Shown here: positions 37,765 to 49,200 of the stretch, piece by piece | How the letters are laid out: the number at the start of each line of letters is the position of its first letter | Numbering within the stretch: the stretch's first letter is position 1 | Assembly: GCA_934045075.1 (NCBI GenBank) | Contig: OW203726.1 | Span: 25,101,693-25,165,692, forward strand | Reading direction: 5' to 3' | Source: Yponomeuta sedellus | Lineage: Eukaryota; Arthropoda; Insecta; Lepidoptera; Yponomeutidae | DNA: 64,000 nucleotides | Program-made: the position numbers and the translations under genes | Notes under the pieces: generated by a model | What the model saw: only the letters and a program-made list of their open reading frames with translations | Databases searched by the model: none | What the model was told of the DNA's origin: nothing

Positions 37765-38040
37765 TAGATGGAGAACACCTCTAAAGCGCAGCGGTAGAGC
37801 ACCTGCCTACCATGCGAGAGGTCCTGGGTTCGAACCCCGACTGGGGACGAAAAAAAACCTCAGGTCTTGGATGTTTTCATGTTTGTGATGTCGCTGCTTC
37901 TGGTGCCCATGACACAGGGTATCCTAATGTAGGGCCAGAAGCATTATATGTGCCTGTATGTAAATGTTATATTATTGTAAAAAAAATGGAAACTACACGA
38001 ATATTTCTTTACCGGAGAGTACAGACGGTGGCCTTATCAC
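37765..38040 (+). repeat. Repeat E interrupted by a tRNA-Gly-like SINE
   Basis: The left piece GATGGAGAACACC and the right piece AAAAAATGGAAACTACACGA...GAGTACAGACGG correspond to adjacent parts of repeat E at 36398-36480. The SINE lies between, so the SINE is the younger insertion. Confidence 0.6.
37780..37985 (+). repeat. tRNA-Gly-like SINE family B, complete copy
   Basis: The head has GCGCAGCGGTAGAGCACCTG (A box), CTACCATGCGAGAGG and GGTTCGAACCC (B box). The body has CAGGTCTTGGATGTTTTCAT, GACACAGGGTATCCTAATGT and GTGCCTGTATGTAA. It looks like a retroposed copy, not a functional tRNA gene, since the family body follows directly. Confidence 0.85.
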
Positions 38041-38261
38041 TAAACGTGATCTCGTCTTGACAACCATATAAATATTGTGGTAGTCGAATGATGTTTAACC
38101 TTCTCTAACCTAGCGCTCACCACTGCTTGGTTTTAGGCCTTTGAACTTCTTCTATACAAAGAAAATAATACTCCGTGCTGTGCTAATAAACACGAGCACC
38201 TTACAAACATACAAATAAATAAATACAACAGATGTATGTTTTTTTATGTAACTTATTCAAG

Positions 38262-38300
38262 TAAACCTCCCACTGCAGGGCACGGGCCTTCTTTCAGAAA
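38262..38300 (-). repeat. 5S-SINE/RTE-type tail scrap
   Basis: The minus strand reads AAGGCCCGTGCCCTGCAGTG then GGAGG, like the last part of the 5S-derived SINE. Too short for more. Confidence 0.35.
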
Positions 38301-39036
38301 TGTATGTAATGTACATTCACTTTAAAGGATAAAAGGAAACCATATTTTAATCACCTCAACTTCGACTCAAATTAAACGTGATGTTTTATTTCCGAACAAG
38401 TTCGCATACTTAAAATTTTAGTGCTGCAAAACAAATCAACATAACATTTTTTTATGCGACGGAAAGAAGTTTCAAGCGGATCTTCTCTATAATATGGTAT
38501 ATTTTGCGCGAGAACATAAGATAAGGAAAACAATACTGTACACGATGCTCGTCGACCGCTCCAGGCTGTACAGTTTCGACTTCCTTTTTGCTCCACACAA
38601 GATCTTATGCCGTTTTCAATACGAATTGCTAAGGGGTAGCCTCTTTCTGTAGCTAAATATACGAAGCATTGTCGGTGCGCACTTTATATCGATACGGAGC
38701 AACGTAGTAATTGAATTCAAGCGGGATGCAGGAGCCGCTACTTTATTTAGTGTTATTGTTTAGTTATTCGGCTGAACACGGCGCAGATTCACTTGCATAC
38801 AACTAAAGTGTTTGGAATAGGAGTTCGATTTCATGTCATCTGTCAGATGAGCTGAAAATTTCCCCTCTTGTTTCTTGCTTGTTAAACGTGTGATTTGTCA
38901 AAATTGTGTGGCAATTAGATTGCCGGACTTATATTTTCGTGTGAAGTGCGAAATAAGTTCAGGGACGGATCCCAGTGTTGACGTGTTTTGGTTGTCCACG
39001 GATCGCCTAAAATAGTGGACACATTTTGATAAAACA

Positions 39037-39195
39037 TGGTGCCGTGAAAGTGCACTGAAGGTAGGCATCTTTCTGGGGAAAGAGCTCTTGGGATAGACGG
39101 GGAAGTCTAGGGATCCTCAGACCTTCCAGTGCACCCATCCCGAAAGGCGCCGGCTGCCAAGTCGAGAGGCGTTGACGAAGACAGACTTTGTAAGT
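39037..39195 (+). other. Possible leader of a decayed LTR retroelement
   Basis: TGGTGCCGTGAAAGTGCACT resembles BEL/Pao-type primer-site leaders and is followed by a TTTGTAAGTGCC splice-donor-like word. No paired LTR or coding region was found nearby, so this is a weak call. Confidence 0.25.
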
Positions 39196-40278
39196 GCCTT
39201 GTTTTCATTAATTTTTAAGTATTAGTGTTTAGGTGGGTCCTATACCCAACACTAAGTTTAGGTGATTTCACATTTTTCGATATAGATGGAACCCGATGGT
39301 GAGGGGAAAAGAGTTATATGGCAAGAAAAACCGGATATTGATTGACTCGATGTGACACCAAATCACAACTAGAATTATGCAGAATTGAATGGATTTTTGG
39401 GCATTTTAAAACTAACTTCATCCAAAGAAGAGCGTTTTGCCCAAACCTGTAACTTAAGGGTCACGAGGGTTTTGAGCGACATTATGATAGTAGGTACTTA
39501 AAAACAAGGAGCGACGTAGTACACATGAGATTAAAGCGCAGGCTAAGAGGAGATCATTACTACGCGGTGTTTGAACACCTCAGACACTCAGGTTTATTAA
39601 GAAAAAAGGGCTTTATGAAATCGATCATCATAAATGCTTTATATTATGATCATATAAACTTTATATCAGTGAAATGGAATCGTGCCACGCATTTCGAGGC
39701 CGTAGCTTCTGTTTCTAGATAATTAACACCATTTAACCACTTAATTATAGACGGTTTCAACCCAGTCTTGTTTAGAGATTATTTTATTGTAATGTATCTC
39801 CGTTGTAGAAGCAACGACGAGAAGCCTAACCTTAGTAGAGGTCAATTACCCTTAATCGAGTGATGAACTCGACGATATGTAGGATGTCGTGCAGATTGCA
39901 GGGCTCAGCCACAAGCGGGGCGGAGCACAGACGCCGGCGGCCGCGGGACCCGAGCGTGATACCCGACTACGGAAATAAAGTGTGCAGTCGCCAGCACATT
40001 AATATTTACATGCGAACGCTCTAGACGATGGCGTTACGAATGATTTTGCAACAACGTATGTGAAAAATGTTATCAGCTGTCGACTGAACATAACGATATA
40101 CCTCATTTTTTTATAACAAATAAAAAAAATGCTGATGTCAAAAATGAACTGATATCGGTTGATTATGATGATGATGACAAAAAATATTAATATTTTGTTA
40201 AAGACTCAAACAATTTCTTAAAATGTTGTTACAGTTCGACATTATTTTTCGACCAAAACTTAAAACGAACAAATCAAT

Positions 40279-40395
40279 TAATCTAATATATAAAAATCTC
40301 GTGACACAGTGTTTGCTATCGAACTATTCCGAACTGCTACACAGATTTTTATCAATTTTATTTTTGTATTTATTAGGTGGGTCTGAGGACTAGCT
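40279..40395 (+). repeat. Helitron-like fragment
   Basis: CTAATATATAAAAATCTCGT, a GAACTATTCCGAACTGCTAC segment and AGGTGGGTCTGAGGAC follow the order of lepidopteran Helitron-type repeats. No helicase frame is present. Confidence 0.45.
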
Positions 40396-40437
40396 CGATT
40401 TCATGCAAAGTTAAGTTAGGTTAAATAAAATTGATTT

Positions 40438-40581
40438 TACTATTTTTATTTTTAATGCACTAACCCGTGCTAAGGAACAAATTTAAAAACCTATTTAGAG
40501 GCTTAAAAAAGCACGGATAGCCAGAGGTTGCGGGTTCGAATCCCGGCATGGGTGAAATTTTTAGCCTCTAAATAGGTTTTT
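40438..40581 (+). repeat. F1 SINE copy 5, twin-primed form with 11-bp TSD
   Basis: AAAATTGATTT flanks it at 40427-40437 and 40582-40592. The antisense tail (ACTATTTTTATTTTTAATGC through CTATTTAGAGGC) joins to GCACGGATAGCCAGAGGTTG in sense, running through the B box to AAATAGGTTTTT. The core and the tRNA A box are missing. Confidence 0.9.
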
Positions 40582-40765
40582 AAAATTGATTTATTCTTTT
40601 ATAAATTGACATAACTAAATCATCAGTAAATAATCCAACAGAGAGTTTGTGTAAGTCGTAGAACAAAAGTTGTTGTGAATGGCGAAATGTAACCGATATA
40701 TTTCAAAAATTGCGCGTTATGAAAATAAACCGCTTTGTAACAATGAGGGAATAAACTTGAAGCAA

Positions 40766-40835
40766 CGCCCCAGGCACTGTAGCGTCCGAGTGGTCCCTTC
40801 GCCCATCTAGTGTGAGTAAAGGTGTCACTGCAATT
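40766..40835 (+). repeat. SINE family C fragment
   Basis: CCCAGGCACTGTAGCGTCCG and CATCTAGTGTGAGTAAAGGT match the 3' body of family C. Confidence 0.65.
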
Positions 40836-40974
40836 ATCATTATAAAGAAATTATTTCATTACGTAGTTTACAAGTAGAATAATCCACTTAAGTTTGATCT
40901 ACTTTAAACTGCAGCACATTGTATTAATAACTCTAATTCAATTCCAATCAATCTATTGCCGTGTGCAAAGCCTA

Positions 40975-41095
40975 TACCATCTAAAACAATGTCCCAGGCA
41001 CTGCAGCGTCCGAGTGGCCCCTTCACCCATCTGGTGTGAGTGAAGTTACCACTGGACGCTGTATTAATCATATCATTACGTAGATGCCGAGGCCA
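40975..41095 (+). repeat. SINE family C fragment
   Basis: A CTATACCATCTAAAACAATG segment, CCCAGGCACTGCAGCGTCCG and GTGTGAGTGAAGTTACCACT match family C; it ends near CGTAGATGCCG. Confidence 0.7.
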
Positions 41096-41694
41096 ATGTG
41101 CAAAGCCTTCCATGTCCTTGAGAAATCTCCGACCTAGAAAGGTCTGCAAGGCCCATGAATAAAGCAATTAGCTGTTTGCTGTGCGGATGGCGAGCGGGGC
41201 CGGCGCCGCCGCTGCATGGCGATGCGGTCGTGCTGCCGAGTCGTGCCGCCGCGCCGCTGCGTGGCGGCACGCGTGGGAGCGGCAGCGGCAGCGGCTGCCC
41301 CACTGCTGCTTGCTTCATGGTTGGTAATACGGCATTGCTTACGAGAGATGCATTCGCTGAATTGTAACTATTATTCATAAGTTTATTTTTTTATTTGTAA
41401 AAAAAAAAATCGTAATATAACTTTTCGTGCTGTATGCACATGTCTTAATTGGTCTTATGGGTGGATTTGAATGTTTTTATTTAATTTAATGTTTGTAATT
41501 CATGTCTGTGACACTGTTTTCTTTATATAATAATTGAAAAAATAGAAAAGGGACAGATGCCACTACAGAGGCTTTAATTAAAATACTTGCGAAGTTTAAA
41601 GTAAGCTGTAGGGTCTTTTCTTCGTTGCTGAACTTTCTCATCAAAGTCTCAAGGGATCTCTTTCTTCATTTACAATAAAAAAATAGCAAAGGGG

Positions 41695-41865
41695 AAGACA
41701 AAAAGTTCCCGGAACCGGCGTGCGTGCATGCAACGACTTATGAACGTTGACGAAGAGAAGGTGATCTGTCAGGATCGTGGTTAGTAGCAGTCCCTAGTCT
41801 CTCCCTACCCCTCTGGAATACAGGCGTGAGGTTATGTATGTATGTATGTATGTATGTTTATTTGC
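41695..41865 (+). repeat. Dispersed repeat family D, copy 4, with (ATGT)n tail
   Basis: Ends TCTCTCCCTACCCCTCTGGA, ATACAGGCGTGAG and then an (ATGT)n tail. This is the longest family D copy here; upstream it holds CGACTTATGAACGTTGACGA. The simple-sequence tail suggests retroposition. Confidence 0.65.
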
Positions 41866-41910
41866 ATTTTTTTGAAACACACTTTAACTCATAGGTACAT
41901 GTGACGCATA

Positions 41911-42175
41911 CGCTCGTGGCCTAGTCGAACCGAGTGATTGGAATCAATCACTTGAGTCAAGCAACAACAGGCGCGGTCACGTGCAGGATGGGTGACCGGC
42001 CCGTGACTACCGCAAGGCAAGGCAAGTCATGTAATGGCAGTCCTTAAGCCGTGTCAGAGGCCGTATGGGCGGCTTGATAACTTCTGACTAAAGCCCGCCA
42101 CTGTCTTACAATCCTCCACCAACCCGGACTTGGCCCCTGTGGTGGAGCATGTCCTAAACTTCGATCGATATCAAA
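41911..42175 (+). repeat. 5S-derived SINE, copy with intact head
   Basis: The head reads CGCTCGTGGCCTAGTCGAAC, GAGTGATTGGAATCAATCAC, CAACAGGCGCGGTCACGTGC and GGATGGGTGACCG. The body includes TGGGCGGCTTGATAACTTCT and ACCAACCCGGACTTGGCCCC. The last part, with the GCAGTGGGG tail, is missing. Confidence 0.85.
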
Positions 42176-42707
42176 ATAGTCATAGGCTCGTACATAACAA
42201 GAATATTTTGGTCACTAGGTATGTTTGCTATTTAGCAAGCGTATAGTATAGGTAGAGGCATATATCGGTGGAATGTCTCGCGTCTGCGCAGTAAAACCCA
42301 CAGCGGATGTGCGCGGACTCTCAATGTGCTGGCTGCGTGGACGCATGAATGTATAATATAGCTGCCTACCACTAGCTGCTGCTGCGCACTACCTACGTAT
42401 AGCCTAGTTACACTGATACAGAAATTATATACAATACGACTTTGTTGATGTGACGTCTGTTTGTAAAAGGTTCTTATTTACAGCGTGTACGCAGGGTGAT
42501 GTTGGATCTGCGTGTTTGCAGGGATTTCTGAGATGATCTCGTGATAAAAGTTGTTGTTATATTTGAAAAGGTTATACGACAGGAGTTCTGCAACACTGTT
42601 ACTTTTACACCATACTTTGTTACGCAGTTGCTTTGATCGATAGTGACGCCCACACTGAGTGAACCATGCGTCAAAAGGGTTACAATAACTATTATTTAGA
42701 TGACAAT

Positions 42708-42895
42708 AATGTCTAGAATTAAAGCCAGTGCAAGGCATGAGTTGTATGTTTTATAATTATTATGTAATTACTGTTATTTAAAGCCTTTGAAAGGACTAAG
42801 TTTGTCCATGTTTTCTCCAAAATGAGATCATTTTGAAGACACTAGTTTGAGTTGTATCGTTTCTGCGCTACTTTGAATAAAAGCTTTACATTTCA
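42708..42895 (+). repeat. Dispersed repeat related to 34080-34365
   Basis: TGTCTAGAATTAAAGCC, TTTGAAAGGACTAAGTTTG and CTTTGAATAAAAGCTTT correspond in order to the other copy; only one tandem unit is present. Confidence 0.55.
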
Positions 42896-43054
42896 TAATT
42901 ATAGAGACTGAACAACAACCCGACAGGGTCAGCAAAAAAAAACTAATACAAAAGAATTATTGATTCTACCTTTTCAATAATAAGTGTTATACAAAAAAAT
43001 TAACGCTTGAGCACAAGAAGAATCACATAAACTAATTTGACACATGACTAGGTT

Positions 43055-43260
43055 GAAAAATACAAATACAAAAAACTTTATTGTCATAAAAGTGTACAAA
43101 ATAGTGCCTGGTGCAGAAACTAGAATAAATATGGGTAACCAGACTTCCGCTCAGAAGTGACAATGTAGTTTAGACATAAGTAAATATAATAAAAAGTAAA
43201 AGTAACAGAATTTAAATTCTTTACGTTGAATCAAAATTTGATTATAAATGTAAATGGACA
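43055..43260 (-). repeat. Probable LINE 3' end, inverted
   Basis: AATACAAATACAAAAAACTT then TATTGTCATAAAAGTGTACA resembles the reverse complement of LINE ends with an (AAT)-rich tail; similar starts occur near 16670 and 56755. The class is uncertain. Confidence 0.35.
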
Positions 43261-44371
43261 TGTTTTTTCTTTCAAGAAAACATTTTGGAAAACTTAGCAA
43301 ATTCTGGACGTTTACCGTGACATGCTTTAGTTGATCTCACGTTCGATATTTGTTGACCCCACAAAAACTAGCGTTTTTATTCATAAGACTCATGAATTTT
43401 ATCGACCGAAATTTATTCAGGTTTCGATCGGACGCGTCAATCATTGGAGCCCGCCGCCTGGACCGGACCGCTGCCCTCTCACTGAATTGTGAACTCTATA
43501 TGAAATCAACACGGTAAAAATTGCATTCTACCGGTGAGTGGAAATATTTGGAAACTGTAAGAAAACGTGACGATATTGAAATAGATCACTTCATAGTGAT
43601 GAGACCGATCGTGACGCCGATAGTTGGTGATGGATTTATTGAGAATTATTTAAATTATATTTCGAATTCGGGTGCTATTACCTTGGCTCTCAAAAACAAT
43701 AATTTTCTTTGATTTATCACTGTATATCTAGTGAATCCGCTAATCCAAATATCTGGAATTGATAACTGCATAAATAAAAGATTAGGCTCTGTTTTATGAG
43801 CATTTACATACTATTAGTGCGAGCGGATAGTGCAAGTTCAAGTGAATAAAATATACTGTCTCGTTTACATTTTTTTATCAACGCCTTTTACATTTTTGCC
43901 AAATTTTCTTTGACGTATAGCTTTTGTATTTTCGAGGCGTATCGTGGTGGTTAGCGCTTTGCTAAATAATTCATTATTTTTGGGTGTATATGCTGCATAC
44001 AGACCAGGTGTGCACAAGCCACTGGCTCGCGGCACGTGGCGCTTCATTCTGTCGGTCGCTCCTCATAAGTATGTATGCAGAAGATGCATACATCGCACTG
44101 ACTGCCGTTATCAAAGTACAGTCGGCAGCACATCGCTTTTTACAGGCTCGCAGCACTCTACTCATTTACGATAAAGGCGATTTTTTTTGCAACGAAAATT
44201 AAATGTTTGTCTGCTGGGTTATTCCACTTATCCTCATCTACTGACGGCTGTTTGCTACACTGTAATTAGTTTTATGTAATCTATTCTCTATTCAGCGGCA
44301 TGAGGAATTTCGTTTGTTAAAATTACCTGTTAATATTATTCTATGTGAGTCGGAGATCGGGCTCAGTGGCG

Positions 44372-44445
44372 TCACATAGGAGAGGCCTATGTCCAGCAGT
44401 GGACTGACATCGACTGTTTATGATGATGATGATGATGGTGATGGT
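44372..44445 (+). repeat. RTE-type LINE 3' end with TGA microsatellite
   Basis: GAGGCCTATGTCCAGCAGTG encodes EAYVQQW, the RTE terminal motif. It is followed by GACTGACATCGACTG and (TGA)n. Confidence 0.75.
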
Positions 44446-44467
44446 GATGCTGTCGTATCGGTGAGAA

Positions 44468-44580
44468 GTCCAGGTCTTGGATGTTTACATGTTTGTGATG
44501 TCGTTTTTTCTGGTTCCCACGACACAGGGTATCATAGTGTGGGGCCAGAAGCAATGTATGTGCCTGTATGTGAATGTTGT
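44468..44580 (+). repeat. SINE family B body without its tRNA head
   Basis: CCAGGTCTTGGATGTTTACA, CACGACACAGGGTATCATAG and GGGGCCAGAAGCAATGTATG match family B. It starts right after the RTE-end microsatellite, so it is 5'-truncated. Confidence 0.8.
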
Positions 44581-45039
44581 TTTTGTTGTTGTTATAATAT
44601 CGTAATAAGTTTGTAATCCGCTATCTAGCTGTAAGATCGCCTCGAGCCGTAAATTTGAGGCTCATGGCAGCGGCAGGAAGCCACGTCTTCGCGCTACGTG
44701 CTGTCTGTTTGCTGGTCGCTGTCTCTGCAACGTTCGCCTTCCAGTCCAACAATAACCAACAATTTTGAGCCGACAATTGGTAGGAAGTTGGGGTTAACTT
44801 TTAAAACAAAGGATGGTAATGCTTTTTCCATTTGAGTACCTACGCCGTCCCTTTAAAATAACGCAGAGGCTTGGGCCTCTGTCGGCGGAATCGATTTTGA
44901 CTATGAAATAATTTTGTAAATTGAAAAGGAAAATCTAAGTATAAGATGTCAAATAATATTGTAATATTGTTAATAAGTAATATGTAGTATGAAGACCTCG
45001 TCTAAAAAAAAATTTTATGACCTAAAACTGAGAAATTAA

Positions 45040-45472
45040 GTAGGCTTTTCATCGAGCGGAACGTGGTGAGACACTTCCGATAAAAAGCCTATTACCTATG
45101 TTTCGATATCAACCCTTGTGTGTCACCACTGCTGCGGCACGGGCACGGGTCTCTTTTTCCATCGCAGGAAGGTTAGACCATTTTCCACCACGGGAGCCAA
45201 GTCAGGGTTGGCGGAGGATTGTAAGACAGTGGCGGGCCTTACTGTCAGAAGTTATCAAGCCGCCCATAAGGCCTCTGACTTGGTTTAACGACTGCCATTA
45301 CATGATTGCCGGCACCAACGACTGAACGTGCCTTGCGATGCATGGAAGCGCTTGGAAAATTGCCACTAGCGGTAGTCACGGGACGATCACTCATCCTGCA
45401 CCTGACCGTGTCTGTTGTTGCTTAACTCAAGTGATTGATTCCAAAAATTCGGTTCGACCAGGCCACGAGCGC
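45040..45472 (-). repeat. 5S-derived SINE, full-length with extended 3' end
   Basis: The minus strand starts GCGCTCGTGGCCTGGTCGAA and carries a CAACAGACACGGTCAGGTGC head. After GGGTTGATATCGAAACATAG it continues into AGGCTTTTTATCGGAAGTGT. The copy at 60660-61013 continues in the same way, so the true 3' end lies beyond the GATATCGAAAC point. Confidence 0.85.
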
Positions 45473-45939
45473 TACACCCGCTGACCTAAGTTTATCCGGT
45501 TAAAATTCAATAAAAAAAACTTGGCTGCTAAAAAGGGCAAGCTCTGCATGCTGGAGCTCTCGTTGAATTTTTGTAGGTAAGTCTTGTTCCGCTTGATGAG
45601 ACTTAACATTCAAAGGCTGTATTTTAGGTATTGCTTGAGACATTTTCGCAGTTGCATTTTTATATTTTTTTTTCTCAATTTGACAAACCCTGGAGTGGTC
45701 GGTTGCTTTAAACGTGTTCAATTATTATGCAGCAAGGACCTAGTTTTCTTGTTTTGTGTATAAACTTTAGCTGTGAAAAATATTTTAAATACCTATGTTT
45801 AATTCAATAGAAGATTCAGCAGCATGAATGAATCAGCTTGCCTAGTACCTATACCACCCTCTCCGCTTAGTTAACCTAGTGTACAGGAAAGATAAAGCGA
45901 GTGAAGTTTGAAGCTACATATTAAGCAATCGAAGAAATG

Positions 45940-46000
45940 TGAGCATCGTGAGGAAACCTGAGTTTCTGCGGTGTTCAAATATCTAATATCAAATACCACC
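45940..46000 (+). repeat. SINE family C internal fragment
   Basis: GAGCATCGTGAGGAAACCTG and the nearby CTGCGGTGTTC resemble the middle of family C. Confidence 0.45.
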
Positions 46001-46034
46001 CGTGGTAGTTAGTACTGCACTCTCTCTCTCTGAG

Positions 46035-46125
46035 AGAAGGCCTGTGGCCTGCAGTGGGACGTTTATGGGCTTCTTCTTCTTCTTCAGGCTATATTAGTCC
46101 ACTGCTGGACATAGCCCTCCCCTAA
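46035..46125. repeat. Two RTE-type 3' ends in tail-to-tail order
   Basis: GAAGGCCTGTGGCCTGCAGT on the plus strand and, after (TTC)n, AGGCTATATTAGTCCACTGC then TGGACATAGCC, which is an RTE end read from the minus strand. The two share the simple repeat between them. Confidence 0.6.
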
Positions 46126-46155
46126 TGAGCGCCATAGCGCAAGGTTGTGCCATGA

Positions 46156-46195
46156 TTGGGGGGGTAATGTCCAAATTGGGGGGTAATGCCCAAAT
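46156..46195 (+). repeat. Short tandem duplication
   Basis: GGGGGTAATGTCCAAATT is followed directly by GGGGGGTAATGCCCAAAT, two units of about 20 bp. Confidence 0.7.
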
Positions 46196-46240
46196 GTATA
46201 TAGGCTACATAAAAATTAAGCCCTTTAGAAAGACTTTATT

Positions 46241-46424
46241 AAAAACCTATTTAGAGGCCGAAAATGCCGCCTATGCCGGGACTCGAACTCGCGGCCAGGG
46301 CTCTCCCAACTGAGCTAATGGCTGACTTACTGGCCTCAGTGAAATTTCGATCCTCTTCACAATACTCTCTATATTACGTACAGGCAGCAACATCTGGCTG
46401 AAGTAATTTATATCACTTGGGGTA
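46241..46424 (-). repeat. F1 SINE copy 6
   Basis: On the plus strand: AAAAACCTATTTAGAGGCCG, an altered tRNA-like domain (part between the B box and the anticodon region lost), CCAACTGAGCTAATGGCTGA, and core to a CATCTGGCTGAAGTAATTTA segment. The outer end is again at TTTTTAA. CTTTATT on both sides may be the target duplication. No sense tail follows. Confidence 0.75.
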
Positions 46425-46436
46425 GCCTTTATTGTA

Positions 46437-46812
46437 AGCGGTGATAGCTCAGTGGGTAGAACCATAGACTGGCAAGCGAGAGCCCCAGGTTCGATCTCGA
46501 GTGCGGGCATGTACCAATGACTTTGTTTAATTTCAAAGTTACGTACATTTGCGAATTTGCAGTCGCAATACCACACGCTAACTGTGAAGGAAAACATCGT
46601 GAGGAAACCCGCGGCTTGGTTGGCTCTGCACGTATTGACAAGTCTTTCCTGTGGGCTAGGCCGACTAGCTGTCAGGGTGGTATAGGTGCTGGGCAAGCGT
46701 ACACCATCTATAAAACCATGTCCCAGGCACTACGGCGTCGGAGTGGTCCCTTCACCCATCTAGTGTGAGTGAAGATACCACTGGACGCTGTATAAATCAT
46801 CTCATTAAGTGG
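46437..46812 (+). repeat. tRNA-derived SINE family C, full-length copy
   Basis: The tRNA-like head has A box TAGCTCAGTGGGTAG and B box GGTTCGATCTC. The body holds TGTACCAATGACTTTGTTTA, GCAATACCACACGCTAACTG, AACATCGTGAGGAAACCCGC, GGTGGTATAGGTGCTGGGCA, CCCAGGCACTACGGCGTCGG and AGTGTGAGTGAAGATACCAC. Used here as the reference copy for family C. Confidence 0.85.
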
Positions 46813-47303
46813 AATGCAAAAAGGCCAATATTATAGCCTTTATTAAGTTCAGTGTAAATCAATACCCTCGTTGAATGATAACTCCAGCCTGCAGTCAAGT
46901 AAGTAGTAGTCATTGAAGATTCAGAGCGCATAACACAGATGGCATCAATGATGGGGACAGATACAGCTGCTTGTTTCGTCGGCAGTACTCTGATCATCCA
47001 TGACCAAATAAAGCTTTCTTTTTTGTACCACCGGACTCAGTTTCCTATTAATATTCAGCCACGGCGCTAGCTCGTAGGCGTCTTGTGTAAGGGTAAATAA
47101 AAACTGTTTGTTAAAACTGTCCTGAGAAAGGCTTTGTAGACGTGACGTCACGCGCGCACGTCGCGCAAGATGGCCGCACTTCCGGCCGATAAGGGCTCCT
47201 GCAGCGATCCGCTGCGTTTGCTACTATGTAATAACTAATAATTTCAATCAATCTGCGGCGGGCGGTAAAACTTTTTTTATCGGTTTTTCGATAATTGGTA
47301 TGC

Positions 47304-47665
47304 TATGTTGCCCTTGGATGTCTCCACTGCTGGGGCACGGGTCTCTTCCTGCATCGCAGGAAGGTTAGGCCATACTCCACCACGGGGGCCAAGTCCGGGT
47401 TGGTGGAGGATTGTAAGACAGTGGCGGGCCTTACTGTCAGAAGTTATCAAGCCGCCCATAAGGCCTCTGACATGGCTTAACGACTTCCATTATATGACAG
47501 CTGGCACCAACGGCTTGACGTGCCCTGCGAAGCACGGAAGCGCTCGGAAAAATGCCACTAGCGGTAGTCACGGGACGGTTACCCATCCTGTACCTGACCG
47601 CGCCTGTTGTTGCTTAACCAAGTAATTGATTCCAATCACTTGGTTCGCCTAGGCCACGAGCGCTT
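47304..47665 (-). repeat. 5S-derived SINE, full-length copy
   Basis: The minus strand has the GCGCTCGTGGCCTAGGCGAA start, the AACAACAGGCGCGGTCAGGT and GATGGGTAACCGTCCCGTGA 5S-like head, the full body, and the GCCCCAGCAGTGGAGACATC tail. Confidence 0.88.
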
Positions 47666-48114
47666 CAATTGGTACCTACGCTATAAATGCAAAACCTCTG
47701 AGTATGGAGCTCTGTACAATATGCTACTGTTTGTTTTTATCCAAATACGGAAGTGCGTTCCTTATACGCCTACGCCACATCATTCAAAATTTTCACCGAT
47801 TTCAAAACCATTGTCACCCAGTAACCCAATACGTGTAACAGCCCAACAGATCGCGTCAGTGTTTTATATGGCAATAAAATATACATCACAGCCCGCAGTT
47901 CCTGACAGCCAATACACGCCACACATACATATCGGTTGTTAACTGACCGGGCCACAGTGCGGCAAGCGTTGTACATTTGCATTGACTTCTTATTGCTTTT
48001 GGCTGACCGCGTTAATTAAACAATTTGCGTTTCCATTACGCATTTGCCTTCCAAGTGCAAATCTCATCACAAGAGCAACATCACCCTTACTCCACAGCTG
48101 TAGGGTAGAGTTTC

Positions 48115-48295
48115 CTCTGGCGGTGTGCAGTAAGCTCCTCGGTGGAAGCTAAGACGTCTTGTCGCGGCGGATCAGTATTGTAATGCATGCTAAGCGGGCG
48201 GACCGCAACAATTATCCGGCGATTAACTGCGCGCCGACCCACATCGCGCGCCTAGCATCACGCCGCGCCGCTCGGGGGCTGGGCATCTCTGTTCT
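48115..48295. other. GC-enriched island without repeat homology
   Basis: GC-rich non-coding DNA with TATCCGGCGATTAACTGCGC and similar words, unlike the SINEs around it; a candidate regulatory element. Confidence 0.3.
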
Positions 48296-48779
48296 CTATC
48301 CTAGCTGACATAGCATAAGCAGTTTATACAAAGTATAATAATAATGCAACCTATATACCATCTCACTGCCTTCTCTCGGTGAGAGTATGGGCTTAATCAC
48401 CACGTGTGCCCTCAGGGGATCGGTAAGTTCAAACTTTAAAGTATGTAAACTAGATGTTTTATAACGCTGTTTCTTTCAAGGTGAGTGATCGCTATTGCTA
48501 GGCACAATTATTAATTCACCAATAAACTTAACTTAGAAAAGTAACTTCAAAAATAAAAAATAAAAGCGTATGTAAAAGAACTAACTGTGTTGTCAGAACT
48601 AAACTAGCTTACTGACTATCGAGGCAATCCAAAATCCATTGAAAGGTCGCTTCTGCCATGTGACTCGGAAAAGATATGGTCGCCAGATAAATGCGTAAGA
48701 TCAGTCAGATGATCGGCTGCGTGGGAGTCAGGCAGAGTGAGGAGCGGAAGGACGCGTCTGCCGCGACATTTCCATTCTG

Positions 48780-49200
48780 AACACGTCATTAACGAGGAAG
48801 AAGGGCCCCTAGCCCCGCGCCCCCGCCCTCCCCGCGCCTCACGACACGAACAAAACACACGAAAAAGGTAAACCCCGCGTCGTGACGGGAATGTGCGGGC
48901 GGCCAGCGCGCGCGCATTGTATTGTAAACCGCCTTTGTCTCGCGCCTGCGCGCTGCGCCCGCGAAAATGTCCATCACACGCGCGAGACGATAAATAACTT
49001 TACCGTTCCACTTTACTGCCGATTGATGGTGCTGCTTCTTTGTTTCTGTTCCTGTTGGAAATGCGTTTCAGTGAGCTCGTCATTAAGGCGTCTAGTCGTG
49101 CGCGGGCAGGGCTGGGCGCTGTTCACGCGCGCGACTCCCACGCCGCGCGCATGCGCGCCGCGTCGCCGCCGCGTGACCGCGCCGCCATTGAGGACACTGT
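48780..49200. promoter_or_regulatory. CpG-rich island with an NRF-1-type site
   Basis: Very CpG-rich at 48785-48970 and 49090-49190, with exact GCGCATGCGC at 49147-49156. Open frames up to 197 codons overlap on both strands and resemble nothing, so I read this as non-coding. It could be a promoter or an enhancer. Confidence 0.4.

Noticed and set aside
37780..37860. Functional tRNA-Gly gene
   Set aside because: The tRNA-like stretch runs directly into the SINE B body, and the same body occurs at 25691 and 44468, so it is a retroposed SINE.
39525..39722. 65-codon frame as a transposase fragment
   Set aside because: No motif could be matched with confidence.
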